A stretch of DNA of 64,000 bases from Candidatus Chloroploca asiatica (GCF_002532075.1 NZ_LYXE01000110.1:161199-225198); one strand, 5' to 3'. Positions 1 through 9,044 are shown, numbered from the stretch's first letter. The notes: generated by a model not told the origin, from the sequence alone. A program made the numbers and translations.

Positions 1-1395
1 GCGATCCTCTCGGTACCGGTGCAAGAATTGCTGGTGTTGCCGGGCGGGCTTTCGTTGACCCAGGCCTCGCTCGTGCTGATGATCGGTTCGTTTGCCCTAC
101 ATACGCTGATCCGGCCTGATGATCCCCAGCGCTTCGGGCGGCTCTTGCCCCCACTGGCGCTGTTTGTCTGGACCCTCGCGCTATCGGCGGTCGGAACACC
201 CTACAACCGTAGCGAGGCGGTGCGTGAGGTCGTGCGCTGGGCTACGGTACCCTTGATCTATCTTTTTGCCCTGCGGATCCTCGATCCGGTGCTCCTGCGC
301 GAAGACCGGGGCTGGGCCGGGGTGAGTTGGCGCATCTGGGGCCTGGTAGCCGCCCTGCTCATCGCCCCTGCGGGAACGGCGCTCGTTGGCCTCGTTCAAT
401 ACTGGTATGGTCTCGGGCCACCAAGTTTTGCGATTGGTGGCGGAAGAGTGCGTGCGTATGGTACGATAGGACAACCCAATTCATTTGCGGGCTATCTGAA
501 CCAGGCATGGCCGCTCGCCGTAGGGATGGCGCTCTTTGCCGGGGTCGGGTTGATGCGTGGGGCAAGGCGTCTGCCAGCCCTGATAGCCCTGGGAGGGGCG
601 GGGCTTGCCGGTGGTTTGTTGCTGACCGGGTTGCTGGCAAGCTTCTCGCGCGGAGGCTGGATCGGGGCGGTCGGGGGTACGCTCGCCCTGGGAGTTGCGA
701 CCGTGATCATGCTGCCGGCCCAACTCCGGCGCCTAGTGCGGCAACTGGCCCTGGTTGCGGCGGCTGGGCTGATCGGGTTGGCCCTCCTCGGCGGGGGAGG
801 AGTGCTGCCTACGACCTTCACCCAGCGGATCGCGAGTCTGACCAATAATCTGCGCCTGTTTGATGCCCGCGGGGTGGCCATTACCCCGGCAAATTTTGCG
901 GTAGTCGAACGCATGGCGCATCTTCAAGCAGCCTGGCATATGCTCGAACGTTACCCACTGACCGGGGTTGGGCCAGGCAATTATAGCATTGCGTATGAAG
1001 CCCCACCACGGGTAGGCGAGCGACCGATTAGTATTCGGCCCTGGTATCAGTCACGTGGTCATGCCCATAATTACTATTTACATATTGCCGCCGAAGCGGG
1101 TATTATTGGTCTAACCGCCTACTTGATCCTCATTGGGACGGTGATCGTTCAGGCGGTGCGTGCCGTGCAAACGGCCGAGGGCTGGTTTTGGCAGGGAATT
1201 GCAGCGGGAAGCGTCGGGGTCGTGGGGGCCGTGGCGGCCCATAATCTGTTTGAGCATCTGCATGTCCTGAATATGGGCCTGCAGCTCGGCTCCATCTGGG
1301 CATTGCTTGTCCTGGTTGAATGGCATGGCCTTGGCACGTCACAACCAGCGCCAGATCGGGTGTCGGCGGTCGGAAACTGGTCGTATGAGCGTTGA
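1..1395 (+). CDS. O-antigen ligase-like polymerase (Wzy_C family), 5' end outside window
   Basis: Polytopic membrane protein of the O-antigen ligase/polymerase family, which transfers or polymerises lipid-linked glycans at the outer face of the membrane. About ten hydrophobic segments are visible, with the family loop SFSRGGWIGA near residue 210 and the HAHNYYLHIAAEAGIIG segment near residue 350 (HN-x2-L...E-x-G), both typical of Wzy_C. The reading frame is open to base 1. The GTG at 19 lacks a ribosome binding site and would leave a short N-terminus, so the true start is probably upstream. It is followed after 65 bp by a flippase-like gene, which suggests a shared role in surface glycan assembly. 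The substrate cannot be told from sequence. Confidence 0.8.
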   Translation, partial: AILSVPVQELLVLPGGLSLTQASLVLMIGSFALHTLIRPDDPQRFGRLLPPLALFVWTLALSAVGTPYNRSEAVREVVRWATVPLIYLFALRILDPVLLREDRGWAGVSWRIWGLVAALLIAPAGTALVGLVQYWYGLGPPSFAIGGGRVRAYGTIGQPNSFAGYLNQAWPLAVGMALFAGVGLMRGARRLPALIALGGAGLAGGLLLTGLLASFSRGGWIGAVGGTLALGVATVIMLPAQLRRLVRQLALVAAAGLIGLALLGGGGVLPTTFTQRIASLTNNLRLFDARGVAITPANFAVVERMAHLQAAWHMLERYPLTGVGPGNYSIAYEAPPRVGERPISIRPWYQSRGHAHNYYLHIAAEAGIIGLTAYLILIGTVIVQAVRAVQTAEGWFWQGIAAGSVGVVGAVAAHNLFEHLHVLNMGLQLGSIWALLVLVEWHGLGTSQPAPDRVSAVGNWSYER

Positions 1396-1460
1396 GATGC
1401 GCGAGATGAAGGTGGCGAAGTGGCAGCGAAGCGCGACAGCACAAGGGGTAAATTGAGTTG

Positions 1461-2531
1461 ATGATTGATAAGAGCAACACCAATGAGGAAGGGTCTGATT
1501 TTACATCAGATGCGCTGCCCGACGAAGCAGAAGTCGAGCAGAAGGGCTTTGTCCTTTGGGATCGGCTACGCAGTCCACGCACCCTGATTTCATTTGGCCT
1601 CGCGATTGCTATCGTGGTCTTTGTCTTTTCGGGGCTGAATATTGACATTCGCCAGACCTGGCAATATATCCGACAGGTCAATCCATGGATGCTCGTGCTC
1701 GGCTTTCTGATCTTCTATCTAACCTTCCCTATGCGTGCCTTGCGCTGGCGGCTCTTGCTGGGCAATGCGGGGGTTCCTGTCCACGAAGGACGACATGACT
1801 GGGCCTCACTTCCTGCGTTGATGGAATATATCTATCTCTCGTGGTTTGCCAACTGCATCGTACCGGCCAAACTCGGCGATGCGTATCGAGGGTATCTGCT
1901 CAAGCATAATGGGCGCGTCTCGTTCTCGTCGGCCTTTGGCACCATCTTTGCCGAGCGGTTGCTCGATATGTTGGGCCTGTTCTTGCTCCTCCTTATTTCG
2001 GCCTGGTTTACCTTTGGCGTCCACATGCCCGAAGGCACGCAACTCATCTTTGGCTTCGGGGCCATCCTGGTGGTCGCCATTCTGACTGGGCTCGCCGGGA
2101 TGCGTTGGCTCGGGCCAGTGGTGCGCAAGATCATCCCGCAGCGCATGCACCAGTTTTATGACCGTTTCGAGCACGCTGCCCTCAGTTCGTTCAAGCCAAC
2201 CGTCTTGCCACGCCTGATCGCCTTCACTGGGATGATCTGGATGCTTGAGGGGTTCCGGCTCTTTTTTGTGATCGAAGCCTTTGGCCCAGCCGTCTCGGAA
2301 CTCTCGCTCTCGGCGATCATCTTTGTCGCGCTCGCTTCATCGCTCTTGACGGCCCTGCCGATTACGCCTGCCGGGCTCGGGGTGGTGGAGGGGGCGATCA
2401 CGGTCGTGCTGCTCTTCTTTGGCATTGAACAGAGCCTGGGGATCGCGATTACGCTGCTCGACCGCCTGATCAACTTCTGGAGCATTGTCGTCGGGGGGTT
2501 TTTCGTCTATCTGTTCAGCAAACGACGCTAG
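1461..2531 (+). CDS. lysylphosphatidylglycerol synthase TM region / UPF0104 flippase-like protein
   Basis: A 356-residue integral membrane protein with a hydrophilic N-terminal tail (about 30 residues) and eight or so hydrophobic helices. It resembles the membrane half of MprF and the AglD/UPF0104 group, which is often encoded beside glycosyltransferases. Family marks are PMRALRWRLLL near residue 90 and ITPAGLGVVEGA near residue 300. The start is the ATG at 1461, with AAGGGG about 12 bp upstream; a TTG just before it is less likely. It has no soluble aminoacyltransferase domain, so it is not a full MprF. It probably belongs with the upstream ligase-like gene. Biochemical function is unknown. 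Confidence 0.8.
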   Translation: MIDKSNTNEEGSDFTSDALPDEAEVEQKGFVLWDRLRSPRTLISFGLAIAIVVFVFSGLNIDIRQTWQYIRQVNPWMLVLGFLIFYLTFPMRALRWRLLLGNAGVPVHEGRHDWASLPALMEYIYLSWFANCIVPAKLGDAYRGYLLKHNGRVSFSSAFGTIFAERLLDMLGLFLLLLISAWFTFGVHMPEGTQLIFGFGAILVVAILTGLAGMRWLGPVVRKIIPQRMHQFYDRFEHAALSSFKPTVLPRLIAFTGMIWMLEGFRLFFVIEAFGPAVSELSLSAIIFVALASSLLTALPITPAGLGVVEGAITVVLLFFGIEQSLGIAITLLDRLINFWSIVVGGFFVYLFSKRR

Positions 2532-2535
2532 CAGA

Positions 2536-2599
2536 GCCGAAGCACCCGCACCGACAACCTCGCGCCGTAGCGCGAGGTTGTCGGTGCGGGTGCTTCGGC
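2536..2599. terminator. bidirectional hairpin between convergent genes
   Basis: A perfect 30-bp stem (2536-2565 with 2570-2599) closes a 4-nt loop. It lies five bases after the stop of the flippase-like gene and 27 bp before the end of the opposing fumarase/aspartase gene. There is no U run, so termination is inferred from position and stem strength. Confidence 0.75.
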
Positions 2600-2625
2600 C
2601 CCAGCAAGTGCTTCAGCCCCCGGCG

Positions 2626-4041
2626 TTAACCCGCGGCAGCAATCCCCTGGATGCCACCTTCGGTCAGTTTACGCGCATCAATCAGCTTGTCAACCTCTTC
2701 GCCCGAAAGCAAACCCTTCTCGACAACAACTTCTTTGATCGTCCTGCCCGAAGCCATCGCCTCCTTGGCGACCGCCGCACCGTTGTTGTAGCCAATCACC
2801 GGATTGAGTGCCGTCACCAGGATGGCATTCTTGGCCAACCAACCCTCGGCCTTTTCGCGGTTGGCGGTGATCCCGACCACACACTTGGTCGTAAAGGCAT
2901 TGATCGCACCAATCAAGACATGCATCATCTCAAAGAGATTGTGGGCAATGATCGGCATCATCACGTTGAGTTCGAGTTGCCCGGCCTGCGCAGCAAGATT
3001 GACCGTCAGGTCACAGCCCTGCACGTGGAAAGAGGCCATATTGAGCATCTCGGCCAGCACGGGATTGACCTTGCCCGGCATGATGCTAGAGCCAGGCTGC
3101 ACCGCAGGCAGGCGGATCTCGTCAAAGCCCGTCGCCGGACCCGAGCTAAGCATCCGGAAATCATTGGCGATCCGCACGAGCGTCCCACACAACGTGCGCA
3201 TACTCGCCGAGAAATCAGCCGGATCAGCCATACTCTGCATCGACTCAAAGAGGTTGCCCGAGGAACGTAGACCCTGCCCGGTCAACTCACTCAACTTGTC
3301 AACCATGCGCTGATGGTACTCGTCATGGGCATTCAGCCCGGTACCGGTTGCCGTACCGCCAATGCCCAGACGGCGCATCCGCTCAGCCGCGGTCACTATC
3401 CGCTCCATATCATTACGCACCGCCAGCGCATAGGCCCCAAACTCTTGCCCAAGGCGCACCGGTACGGCATCCTGCAAGTGGGTACGGCCCGACTTGACCA
3501 CATCGTCGAACTCGGCGGCCTTGGCCTCCAGCGCATTGGCCAGATCATCAATCGCGGCGAGCAACTCGGGCAAGCGCCAGAGGCACCCGAGGCGGATTGC
3601 GCTCGGGATCGTATCGTTGGTTGACTGCGCCATATTGACGTGGTCATTCGGATTGACTGGCTTCTTGGGATCATCGAGCGTAAACCCGAGGATCTGATTG
3701 GCCCGATTGGCAATCACCTCGTTGACATTCATATTGTGGGACGTACCGGCCCCGGCCTGGAAAGGATCAACGACAAACTGATTCTGCCATGTACCGGCAA
3801 GCACCTCATCGGCAGCCTGGATAATTGCCGCAGCCAATTCCGGCTCGAGCAAGCCGAGATCACGGTTGACTTCAGCCGCCGCCCGCTTGAGCATGGCCTG
3901 CGACCAGACAAACGCTGGATAGGGGCGCTGCCCACTTACCGGAAAATTGAGCACGGCGCGTTGCGTCTGCGCCCCATAGAGCGCATCAGCCGGAACTTGC
4001 ATCTCACCGAGCGAATCCTTCTCAATGCGGAAACCATTCAT
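2626..4041 (-). CDS. class II fumarase / aspartate ammonia-lyase family protein
   Basis: A 471-residue soluble lyase of the aspartase/fumarase superfamily, which eliminates water or ammonia to give fumarate. The signature GSSIMPGKVNP is present, as are GRTHLQDA (catalytic-region His) and GTGLNAH. The substrate loop reads QSTND as in aspartases (fumarases usually have SSND), while the C-terminal LVTALNPVIGYNNGAAVAKEA block is fumarase-like, so the exact substrate is undecided. I set the start at the ATG at 4041 because AAGGAG sits 7-8 nt upstream. Reading further upstream would run through the terminator of the next gene. Length fits the family. In Chloroflexales a class II enzyme supplies fumarase activity, which makes FumC plausible. 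Confidence 0.85.
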   Translation of the reverse strand: MNGFRIEKDSLGEMQVPADALYGAQTQRAVLNFPVSGQRPYPAFVWSQAMLKRAAAEVNRDLGLLEPELAAAIIQAADEVLAGTWQNQFVVDPFQAGAGTSHNMNVNEVIANRANQILGFTLDDPKKPVNPNDHVNMAQSTNDTIPSAIRLGCLWRLPELLAAIDDLANALEAKAAEFDDVVKSGRTHLQDAVPVRLGQEFGAYALAVRNDMERIVTAAERMRRLGIGGTATGTGLNAHDEYHQRMVDKLSELTGQGLRSSGNLFESMQSMADPADFSASMRTLCGTLVRIANDFRMLSSGPATGFDEIRLPAVQPGSSIMPGKVNPVLAEMLNMASFHVQGCDLTVNLAAQAGQLELNVMMPIIAHNLFEMMHVLIGAINAFTTKCVVGITANREKAEGWLAKNAILVTALNPVIGYNNGAAVAKEAMASGRTIKEVVVEKGLLSGEEVDKLIDARKLTEGGIQGIAAAG

Positions 4042-4146
4042 ACTGTCGGGCTCCTTTGTCCATTTCATTACGCCACAGAGCGCACCACCACGGCTAGATT
4101 GTAGCACACGTCCAGGCAACTGTGGTAAGGCGCTGAAAGTCTCATG

Positions 4147-4198
4147 CGAAAGCGGGAACCAACGGTCAGCGGATGCTGGCCGTTGGTTCCCGCTTTCG
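4147..4198 (-). terminator. hairpin downstream of the HtrA-like protease gene
   Basis: A 24-bp stem with one G-U pair (4147-4170 with 4175-4198) and a 4-nt loop, starting 19 bp after the protease stop codon on the minus strand and before the start of the lyase gene. Confidence 0.7.
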
Positions 4199-4216
4199 TG
4201 AAATAAGGAGTGAAAT

Positions 4217-5842
4217 TTACAATTCGCCAACCACGATAAACGTATCGAGGATACGATCAAGTGCTTCGAGATCCGCTTCCGTCACCACCTGTACCTGCAC
4301 CAGGCCGAGGAACGAACCATCTTCTGGTGCAAAGGCGACCACGATCAAAACCGTATCGGTGCCACCACAGTTTGTCCAGGTGTCGAAGAACCCGGTATAG
4401 AGGCCATCGCTATAATCGTCACGGCCTTCGTAGGTACAACTCTGACTGAAGGAGTTCTGATCAAGTAGATCGGTGACACTCATCTCTTGCGCGAGTTGCT
4501 GCGAGGCCCCAATAAAGACGCCGGGGCTATCCCAGGTATTGATGAACGCATCAATATCAGGGGCTGCCGTCATACCAACGCTACGCTCCATTTCACGGCC
4601 AGCAAAGTTCCAGGTGCCCGACGAAACATCACTCCAGGAGGTAGGCACTTCAACGATCAAAAGCTCGTTGACATCGGTGATCTGCTCGTAGCCATCATAA
4701 GTGGCCGAGCCACCGTCCTGAAAACCAGGGATATTCTCATCGCGCGCAAACGAGAAGGTCTCTTCGAGTTCACGCCCATTGATCTGGCCCTCCAGCACCT
4801 GCTGGGTATCGCCACGGACAACTTCAATTGCCAGGGTATCGCTCGGGTTACGGCTGCGGAGAATATCGCAGTAGTCGGTCATCGTACCGTCCGTCGCCAG
4901 CACGAGCCGCTCGAGCTTGGTGATGATATCACCCGGTTTCACCCCAGCATTATCAGCCGGTGAGCCCGACTTGACCGACCAGACCCAGATGCCCGAGTCG
5001 AAACCATTGCTAAAGGCTTCACCGTTAATCCCAATCGAGGTAACATCCTGTCCATCGCGCATCTTCTCGATCAGCGGCAGCGCCTCGTCACGCGAGATCG
5101 CATAGTACTGTTTCGTATCCGAGCGACCAGCATAGTTGACGCCAATGACCGCGCCATCATTGCTCAACAATGGCCCGCCAGAATTGCCGGGGTTGATCGT
5201 CGCATCGTGTTCGAGCACATTATCAACCGAGGCCCAGCTTGTTTCGCCATCAGTACGAGCCTTCGAGATAATGCCACGGGTCAAGGTGAACTCAGGATCA
5301 CCAAGCGGATAACCAGCGGCAAAGACATCCAGCCCGACCTGCAAATTGTCGTCATACCAATCGAGATAAGCGAAACCGTCGCCCTCAATATCGATCACGG
5401 CCAGATCGGAGCATTCCGAGACGCCAAGGACACGCGCATTGCGTGGACGACTCTCACCATTGACAAAGACCTTGAGCAACGCCGCACCCGTAACCACGTG
5501 GTTATTCGTAACCGCAATCCCACTCTCATCAATAATGAAACCAGAGCCGCGTCCGGCAACATTGAAGAGCATCCCTTCATCGGGTGAAACAAATGTTCCT
5601 TGGGCTTCAATCTGAATGACTGCTTGCTGCGCATCGGCCAGCGAGCCAAGGCCACGGGCAGGCTCGGGGGTCGGCTCAGCTGTTGGGGGTTCGCTTGTTG
5701 CGGCCTCGGTGGGCACAGCGGTTGGCCCGGTAGCACCAGGGATCGCAGCCCCACATCCACTCAGCGCTACCATAGCGATCACGAGAAGCAGCCAGCCGAA
5801 TGTCCCTACCTTTCGCCCAACACACCATCTGCTCAACTTCAT
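4217..5842 (-). CDS. HtrA/DegP-like S1C serine protease lipoprotein with PDZ domain
   Basis: A 541-residue exported protease. The N-terminus has a hydrophobic stretch ending in a lipobox (LSGC, Cys30), then a Thr/Pro/Glu-rich linker to about residue 62. The trypsin-like domain follows, with the triad visible as His115 (TNNHVV), Asp146 (SDLAV) and Ser221 (NPGNSGGPL). A PDZ domain spans about 270-350 (VKPGDIITKL), and a further 150-residue domain of unrecognised type ends the protein. Start at the ATG at 5842, with AGGAGG five nt upstream (a GTG one codon earlier is possible). It likely acts in envelope protein quality control. The unusual C-terminal domain suggests an added substrate or partner role. 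Confidence 0.9.
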   Translation of the reverse strand: MKLSRWCVGRKVGTFGWLLLVIAMVALSGCGAAIPGATGPTAVPTEAATSEPPTAEPTPEPARGLGSLADAQQAVIQIEAQGTFVSPDEGMLFNVAGRGSGFIIDESGIAVTNNHVVTGAALLKVFVNGESRPRNARVLGVSECSDLAVIDIEGDGFAYLDWYDDNLQVGLDVFAAGYPLGDPEFTLTRGIISKARTDGETSWASVDNVLEHDATINPGNSGGPLLSNDGAVIGVNYAGRSDTKQYYAISRDEALPLIEKMRDGQDVTSIGINGEAFSNGFDSGIWVWSVKSGSPADNAGVKPGDIITKLERLVLATDGTMTDYCDILRSRNPSDTLAIEVVRGDTQQVLEGQINGRELEETFSFARDENIPGFQDGGSATYDGYEQITDVNELLIVEVPTSWSDVSSGTWNFAGREMERSVGMTAAPDIDAFINTWDSPGVFIGASQQLAQEMSVTDLLDQNSFSQSCTYEGRDDYSDGLYTGFFDTWTNCGGTDTVLIVVAFAPEDGSFLGLVQVQVVTEADLEALDRILDTFIVVGEL

Positions 5843-5845
5843 CAC

Positions 5846-6145
5846 AACCTCCTATCAGGGCCTTGCAGAAAGAAAAAGCGGACTACAACATCTCCAACTC
5901 TGGCTGTCTTCTGGTCGACCAGATAACATGTGAGCGGTTGAGGAGAGGGTGAGGGGAGCACCGGGGAGATCCCATCAACGCCAGACCTTTGTGCCTACAG
6001 GAAGCAGGACGACCTGGACATCTTCAGCCTAAGTATACAACGCTTTTGGCGACTTGTATTGCATACAACGAGGCCTGCGACCCCCAAGAATCTTCAGACC
6101 TCACAGGCCTTGAAGGGCCTGTGAGGTCTCAGGCGAGTTTTATTT
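5846..6145. other. intergenic region with repeat fragment and hairpin
   Basis: No gene is seen in this gap. Bases about 6072-6095 match the core of a dispersed repeat (GGCCTGCG then CCCCCAAGAATCT) found again at 38520 and, inverted, at 43970. It abuts the hairpin at 6096-6129. The part nearest 5846 should hold the promoter of the protease gene, but no convincing hexamers were identified. Confidence 0.5.
6096..6129 (-). terminator. hairpin downstream of thiamine pyrophosphokinase gene
   Basis: Perfect 14-bp stem (6096-6109 with 6116-6129) and 6-nt loop, 17 bp beyond the stop codon of the minus-strand gene. No strong U run follows on the minus strand. Confidence 0.65.
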
Positions 6146-6784
6146 CTAGCGGGTAAAACGATGCACAACCACCAACAAACCCTCGCGCACACTCACGTGC
6201 GCAGGCGTTGTGATGATGGTATTGCTGATGCCACGGGAGTGTTCAAAGTAGAGGTCGGCTTCATGCAGGCTATACTCAAGACCACGGGTCGTAATGCCAC
6301 GGGCAGGCCCCCCCAGCGGCAAGAGCGAGACAACATCGCCGATAGCACCATTGATCACCACCGACCGATGGGCCAGATAGACCTCTTGCTCGGCATCAAG
6401 CAGACGAACCCGACACGAGGCGAGCTCGGGCAGGGCAAGCAGCGCGACATTCGCCAGGCTCTGATCGAAGCGCCCGCCAAGCGCACCCAGAATATCAATG
6501 CGGGTTGCGTGAGCGTCAACGGCCTGGAGCAAGGCCAGTTCCAGATCAGTCTCGTCTTTGGCGGGTGGATACTGGCGGATCACAACCCCGGCCTGACGAA
6601 ACGCATGTAACGCCTGCGGCTTGAGTGAGTCAAGGTCGCCCACCAGCAGATCAGGGGTCAAACCAGCGCGATGCAAGCTATTGCCACCACCATCTGCAGC
6701 AATCAAAAGATCAGCATGACTCAACAAGCCATAAAATGGCTCGATCATAAAGGCAGGGGCATTGGCAACAATGACAGCATACAT
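6146..6784 (-). CDS. thiamine pyrophosphokinase
   Basis: A 212-residue cytosolic enzyme that transfers pyrophosphate from ATP to thiamine, making thiamine pyrophosphate. Family motifs are AADGGGNSL, the metal/substrate loop GDLDS, KDETDLELAL, and GALGGRFDQ. The start is taken at the ATG at 6784 (MYAVIVAN), which matches the usual N-terminus; an ATG at 6793 is also possible, and neither has a clear ribosome binding site. Longer starts would overlap the divergent Nudix gene and its promoter. No thiamine riboswitch was recognised. The divergent neighbour is a Nudix-type regulator, so the two may share a control region. Confidence 0.88.
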   Translation of the reverse strand: MYAVIVANAPAFMIEPFYGLLSHADLLIAADGGGNSLHRAGLTPDLLVGDLDSLKPQALHAFRQAGVVIRQYPPAKDETDLELALLQAVDAHATRIDILGALGGRFDQSLANVALLALPELASCRVRLLDAEQEVYLAHRSVVINGAIGDVVSLLPLGGPARGITTRGLEYSLHEADLYFEHSRGISNTIITTPAHVSVREGLLVVVHRFTR

Positions 6785-6823
6785 GCGCACCATTGTAACA
6801 CGCAGCACACACTCTGTCCCGGC

Positions 6824-6852
6824 TTGACACTCATCGCAGAGTATCCTATCAT
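6824..6852 (+). promoter_or_regulatory. sigma70-like promoter of the Nudix regulator gene
   Basis: TTGACA at 6824-6829 and TATCAT at 6847-6852 with a 17-bp spacer, 34 bp upstream of the start codon at 6887. This is one of the best consensus promoters in the window. Confidence 0.75.
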
Positions 6853-6871
6853 AGTGTATAAGTAACACTAT
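6851..6871 (+). promoter_or_regulatory. inverted repeat, candidate operator for the Nudix regulator
   Basis: ATAGTGT at 6851-6857 and its inverse ACACTAT at 6865-6871, separated by seven bases. The left arm overlaps the -10 hexamer and the rest covers the expected transcription start. Placement fits autorepression by the downstream NrtR-like protein. That link is inference. Confidence 0.5.
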
Positions 6872-6886
6872 CATGAGGAGCACATT

Positions 6887-7606
6887 ATGGAGGAGTCTGC
6901 TGCCACATATGACCCGACCCACTACCAGCGCCCCTCGGTGACAGTTGATGTGGTAATCTTTACCCTGATCAACCAGGAGCTACACGTCTTGCTTGTGCAG
7001 CGGCGCCACTGGCCTTTTGAGGGCTACTGGGCAATCCCTGGTGGATTTATCAATATGGACGAGTCGCTCGTCGAGTCGGCGCGCCGCGAGCTAGCCGAAG
7101 AGACCGGGGTACGCGATGTCTACCTCGAGCAACTCTACACCTTTGGCGAAGTAGGCCGCGATCCGCGTTCGCGGGTGATCAGTGTCGCCTACATTGCCTT
7201 GATCAGCGCCGATGCCCAGAAGATTCGTGCAAGTGACGAGAGCACCGACGTGCGCTGGTTCCCGGTCAGCGGGTTACCCGAACAGCTTGCGTTTGACCAC
7301 GACCAGATCCTGGCCTATGCCATCTCGCGCCTGCGTTCAAAGCTGGAGTATACAACGCTGGCGTTTCAATTGTTGCCCGAGCTCTTTTCGATCCTTGAAC
7401 TGAAGCATATCTATGAACAGATTCTTGGCGAAGAGCTTGATAAAGGCAATTTTTACCGCAAGATCAAAGAGTCGGGCCTGCTCGAAGAGACCCAGTTGAC
7501 CCGCGAAGGGCGCGGACGCCCAACCCGACTCTGGCGCTTCCGCCGTGATCGGGCCGGCGAAAAGCAGTTTGTCTTCCGCTGGCGCGAAGATCGCCTGAGT
7601 AGATAA
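6887..7606 (+). CDS. Nudix domain plus winged-helix regulator, NrtR-like
   Basis: A 239-residue protein with an N-terminal Nudix domain and a C-terminal winged-helix-like part (about 155-235, FYRKIKESGLLEET, then RGRPTRLWRF). The Nudix box is intact around residue 50 onward (GFINMDESLVESARRELA then EETGV), so hydrolase activity is possible. In NrtR regulators the Nudix domain senses ADP-ribose-type ligands and the C-terminal domain binds DNA at NAD-biosynthesis genes. Here the clear promoter and palindrome just upstream suggest autoregulation. The start has GAGGAG 6-7 nt upstream. The next gene, a MATE exporter, begins 19 bp after the stop and may be co-transcribed. The window's NAD synthetase gene is 12 kb away and has no obvious copy of this palindrome. 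Confidence 0.85.
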   Translation: MEESAATYDPTHYQRPSVTVDVVIFTLINQELHVLLVQRRHWPFEGYWAIPGGFINMDESLVESARRELAEETGVRDVYLEQLYTFGEVGRDPRSRVISVAYIALISADAQKIRASDESTDVRWFPVSGLPEQLAFDHDQILAYAISRLRSKLEYTTLAFQLLPELFSILELKHIYEQILGEELDKGNFYRKIKESGLLEETQLTREGRGRPTRLWRFRRDRAGEKQFVFRWREDRLSR

Positions 7607-7625
7607 GAGATGGTCAGATCGTTTT

Positions 7626-9023
7626 ATGCATGTAACAACCACCGCTCAAGGCGAAGTTCGCATTCCTACCATCAAGATCCGCAAACGCGTCTTGCTCCTG
7701 GCCCTACCAGCCGTCGGTGAACAACTGCTCAATACCCTGGTCGGTCTGGTTGATATCTATCTTGTCGGTAACCTGAGCGCCGAAGCAACCGCACAGCTTG
7801 GCTATGGCAGTGCGACCGCGTTGACAGCAGCCGGGCTAGGCAATCAATTCACCTGGCTTATGATGGTTCTGTTTATGGCGGTCGGCATCGGGGCGACGGC
7901 CCTGGTCTCACGCGCCATTGGGGCCAAAGACGAGGCCAGTCTGGTACGGATCATCCGCCAGACGATCTTTCTCGCTTCACTGGTGGGACTGGCAGCGACC
8001 CTGCTGGGCTTTTTGGTTGCCGAGCCGTTCCTGCGGCTGGTCGGAGCACCAGCAGAGGTTCAGAGTCTCGGCGCGAGTTACATTCACATCAATGCTGCCA
8101 CCTTTCTGCCCGCGACGTTGCTCCTGGTTGGCACGGCCTGTTTGCGCGGGGCGGGCGATACACGCACCCCGTTACTCGTGATGCTGGGGGTCAATGCGTT
8201 GAACATCGGGGTCTCGTGGTTGCTGGTCAATGGGCAACTCGGTGCGCCTGCCCTCGGGGTCCATGGGGCCGCCGTTGGCACCGCACTGGCCCGCGGGCTA
8301 GGGGGTCTCATAATGCTAGGCCTGCTCTTCCGTGGGCATGCCGGTCTGCGCTTTGTCTTTGACCACCGGCCTGACCCTGAAACAATGCGGCGACTGCTCA
8401 ACGTCGGGCTCCCCACGGCAGGCGAGCAGTTTGTCTTTCAAGCCGCTCTGTTGATCTTTGTTCGTTTTGTGACGGGCCTGGGCACTGCCGCCTATGCTGC
8501 GCATACGATCTCGATCACGATCGAGTCACTCTCGTTTCTCCCTGGGATGGGCTATGCAGCCGCAACCAGTGCCCTCGTTGGGCAATCACTCGGCGCACGC
8601 CAGCCACAGCAAGCGAAACGGTTTGCCTACGAAGCGCTGCTCCAGGGTGGCTTGATGATGAGTGCCGTCGGTGGGCTGATGATCCTCTTTCCGCAACAAC
8701 TGCTGGCCTTCTTTACCAACGATCCGACTGTGATCGAAGCCGCGATTCCCGTGCTCCGTGCCGCAGGACTGGTGCAGCCAGCGCTGGCCGTGAGCTTTAT
8801 CCTGCTCGGGGCGTTGCGAGGGGCTGGCGATACACGGTGGCCGCTCTACAGCCGCCTTGTGACGACCTGGCTCGTCCGTCTGCCCTTGACCTTCCTGCTG
8901 GTTGGCGGGTTAAACCTTGGGCTTGCCGGCATCTGGCTCGCGATGTGCAGTGATTTCACGTTGCAAGCAATCCTCGTACTGTGGCGCTTCAACGCAGGCA
9001 CCTGGCAAAAAATTCAGGTCTAA
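7626..9023 (+). CDS. MATE family efflux transporter
   Basis: A 465-residue membrane protein with about twelve hydrophobic helices arranged as two similar halves, typical of Na+ or H+ coupled MATE exporters (DinF/NorM relatives). Conserved family features include the N-terminal PAVGEQLLNTLVGLVDIYLV and the paired segments LLVGTACLRGAGDTRTPL and LLGALRGAGDTRWPL, one in each half. The substrate is unknown. It follows the Nudix regulator by 19 bp, which suggests an operon. The ribosome binding site is weak. A perfect hairpin at 9045-9080 ends the unit. Confidence 0.88.
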   Translation: MHVTTTAQGEVRIPTIKIRKRVLLLALPAVGEQLLNTLVGLVDIYLVGNLSAEATAQLGYGSATALTAAGLGNQFTWLMMVLFMAVGIGATALVSRAIGAKDEASLVRIIRQTIFLASLVGLAATLLGFLVAEPFLRLVGAPAEVQSLGASYIHINAATFLPATLLLVGTACLRGAGDTRTPLLVMLGVNALNIGVSWLLVNGQLGAPALGVHGAAVGTALARGLGGLIMLGLLFRGHAGLRFVFDHRPDPETMRRLLNVGLPTAGEQFVFQAALLIFVRFVTGLGTAAYAAHTISITIESLSFLPGMGYAAATSALVGQSLGARQPQQAKRFAYEALLQGGLMMSAVGGLMILFPQQLLAFFTNDPTVIEAAIPVLRAAGLVQPALAVSFILLGALRGAGDTRWPLYSRLVTTWLVRLPLTFLLVGGLNLGLAGIWLAMCSDFTLQAILVLWRFNAGTWQKIQV

Positions 9024-9044
9024 TAGCTATTTTCGCCAGCACAA

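Noticed and set aside
4042..4260. N-terminal extension of the fumarase/aspartase reading frame
   Set aside because: It would read through the protease terminator and overlap the protease 3' end. A good ribosome binding site supports the ATG at 4041.
5846..6145. Thiamine (TPP) riboswitch near the thiamine pyrophosphokinase gene
   Set aside because: The region is downstream of that gene and no CUGAGA-type conserved core is visible.
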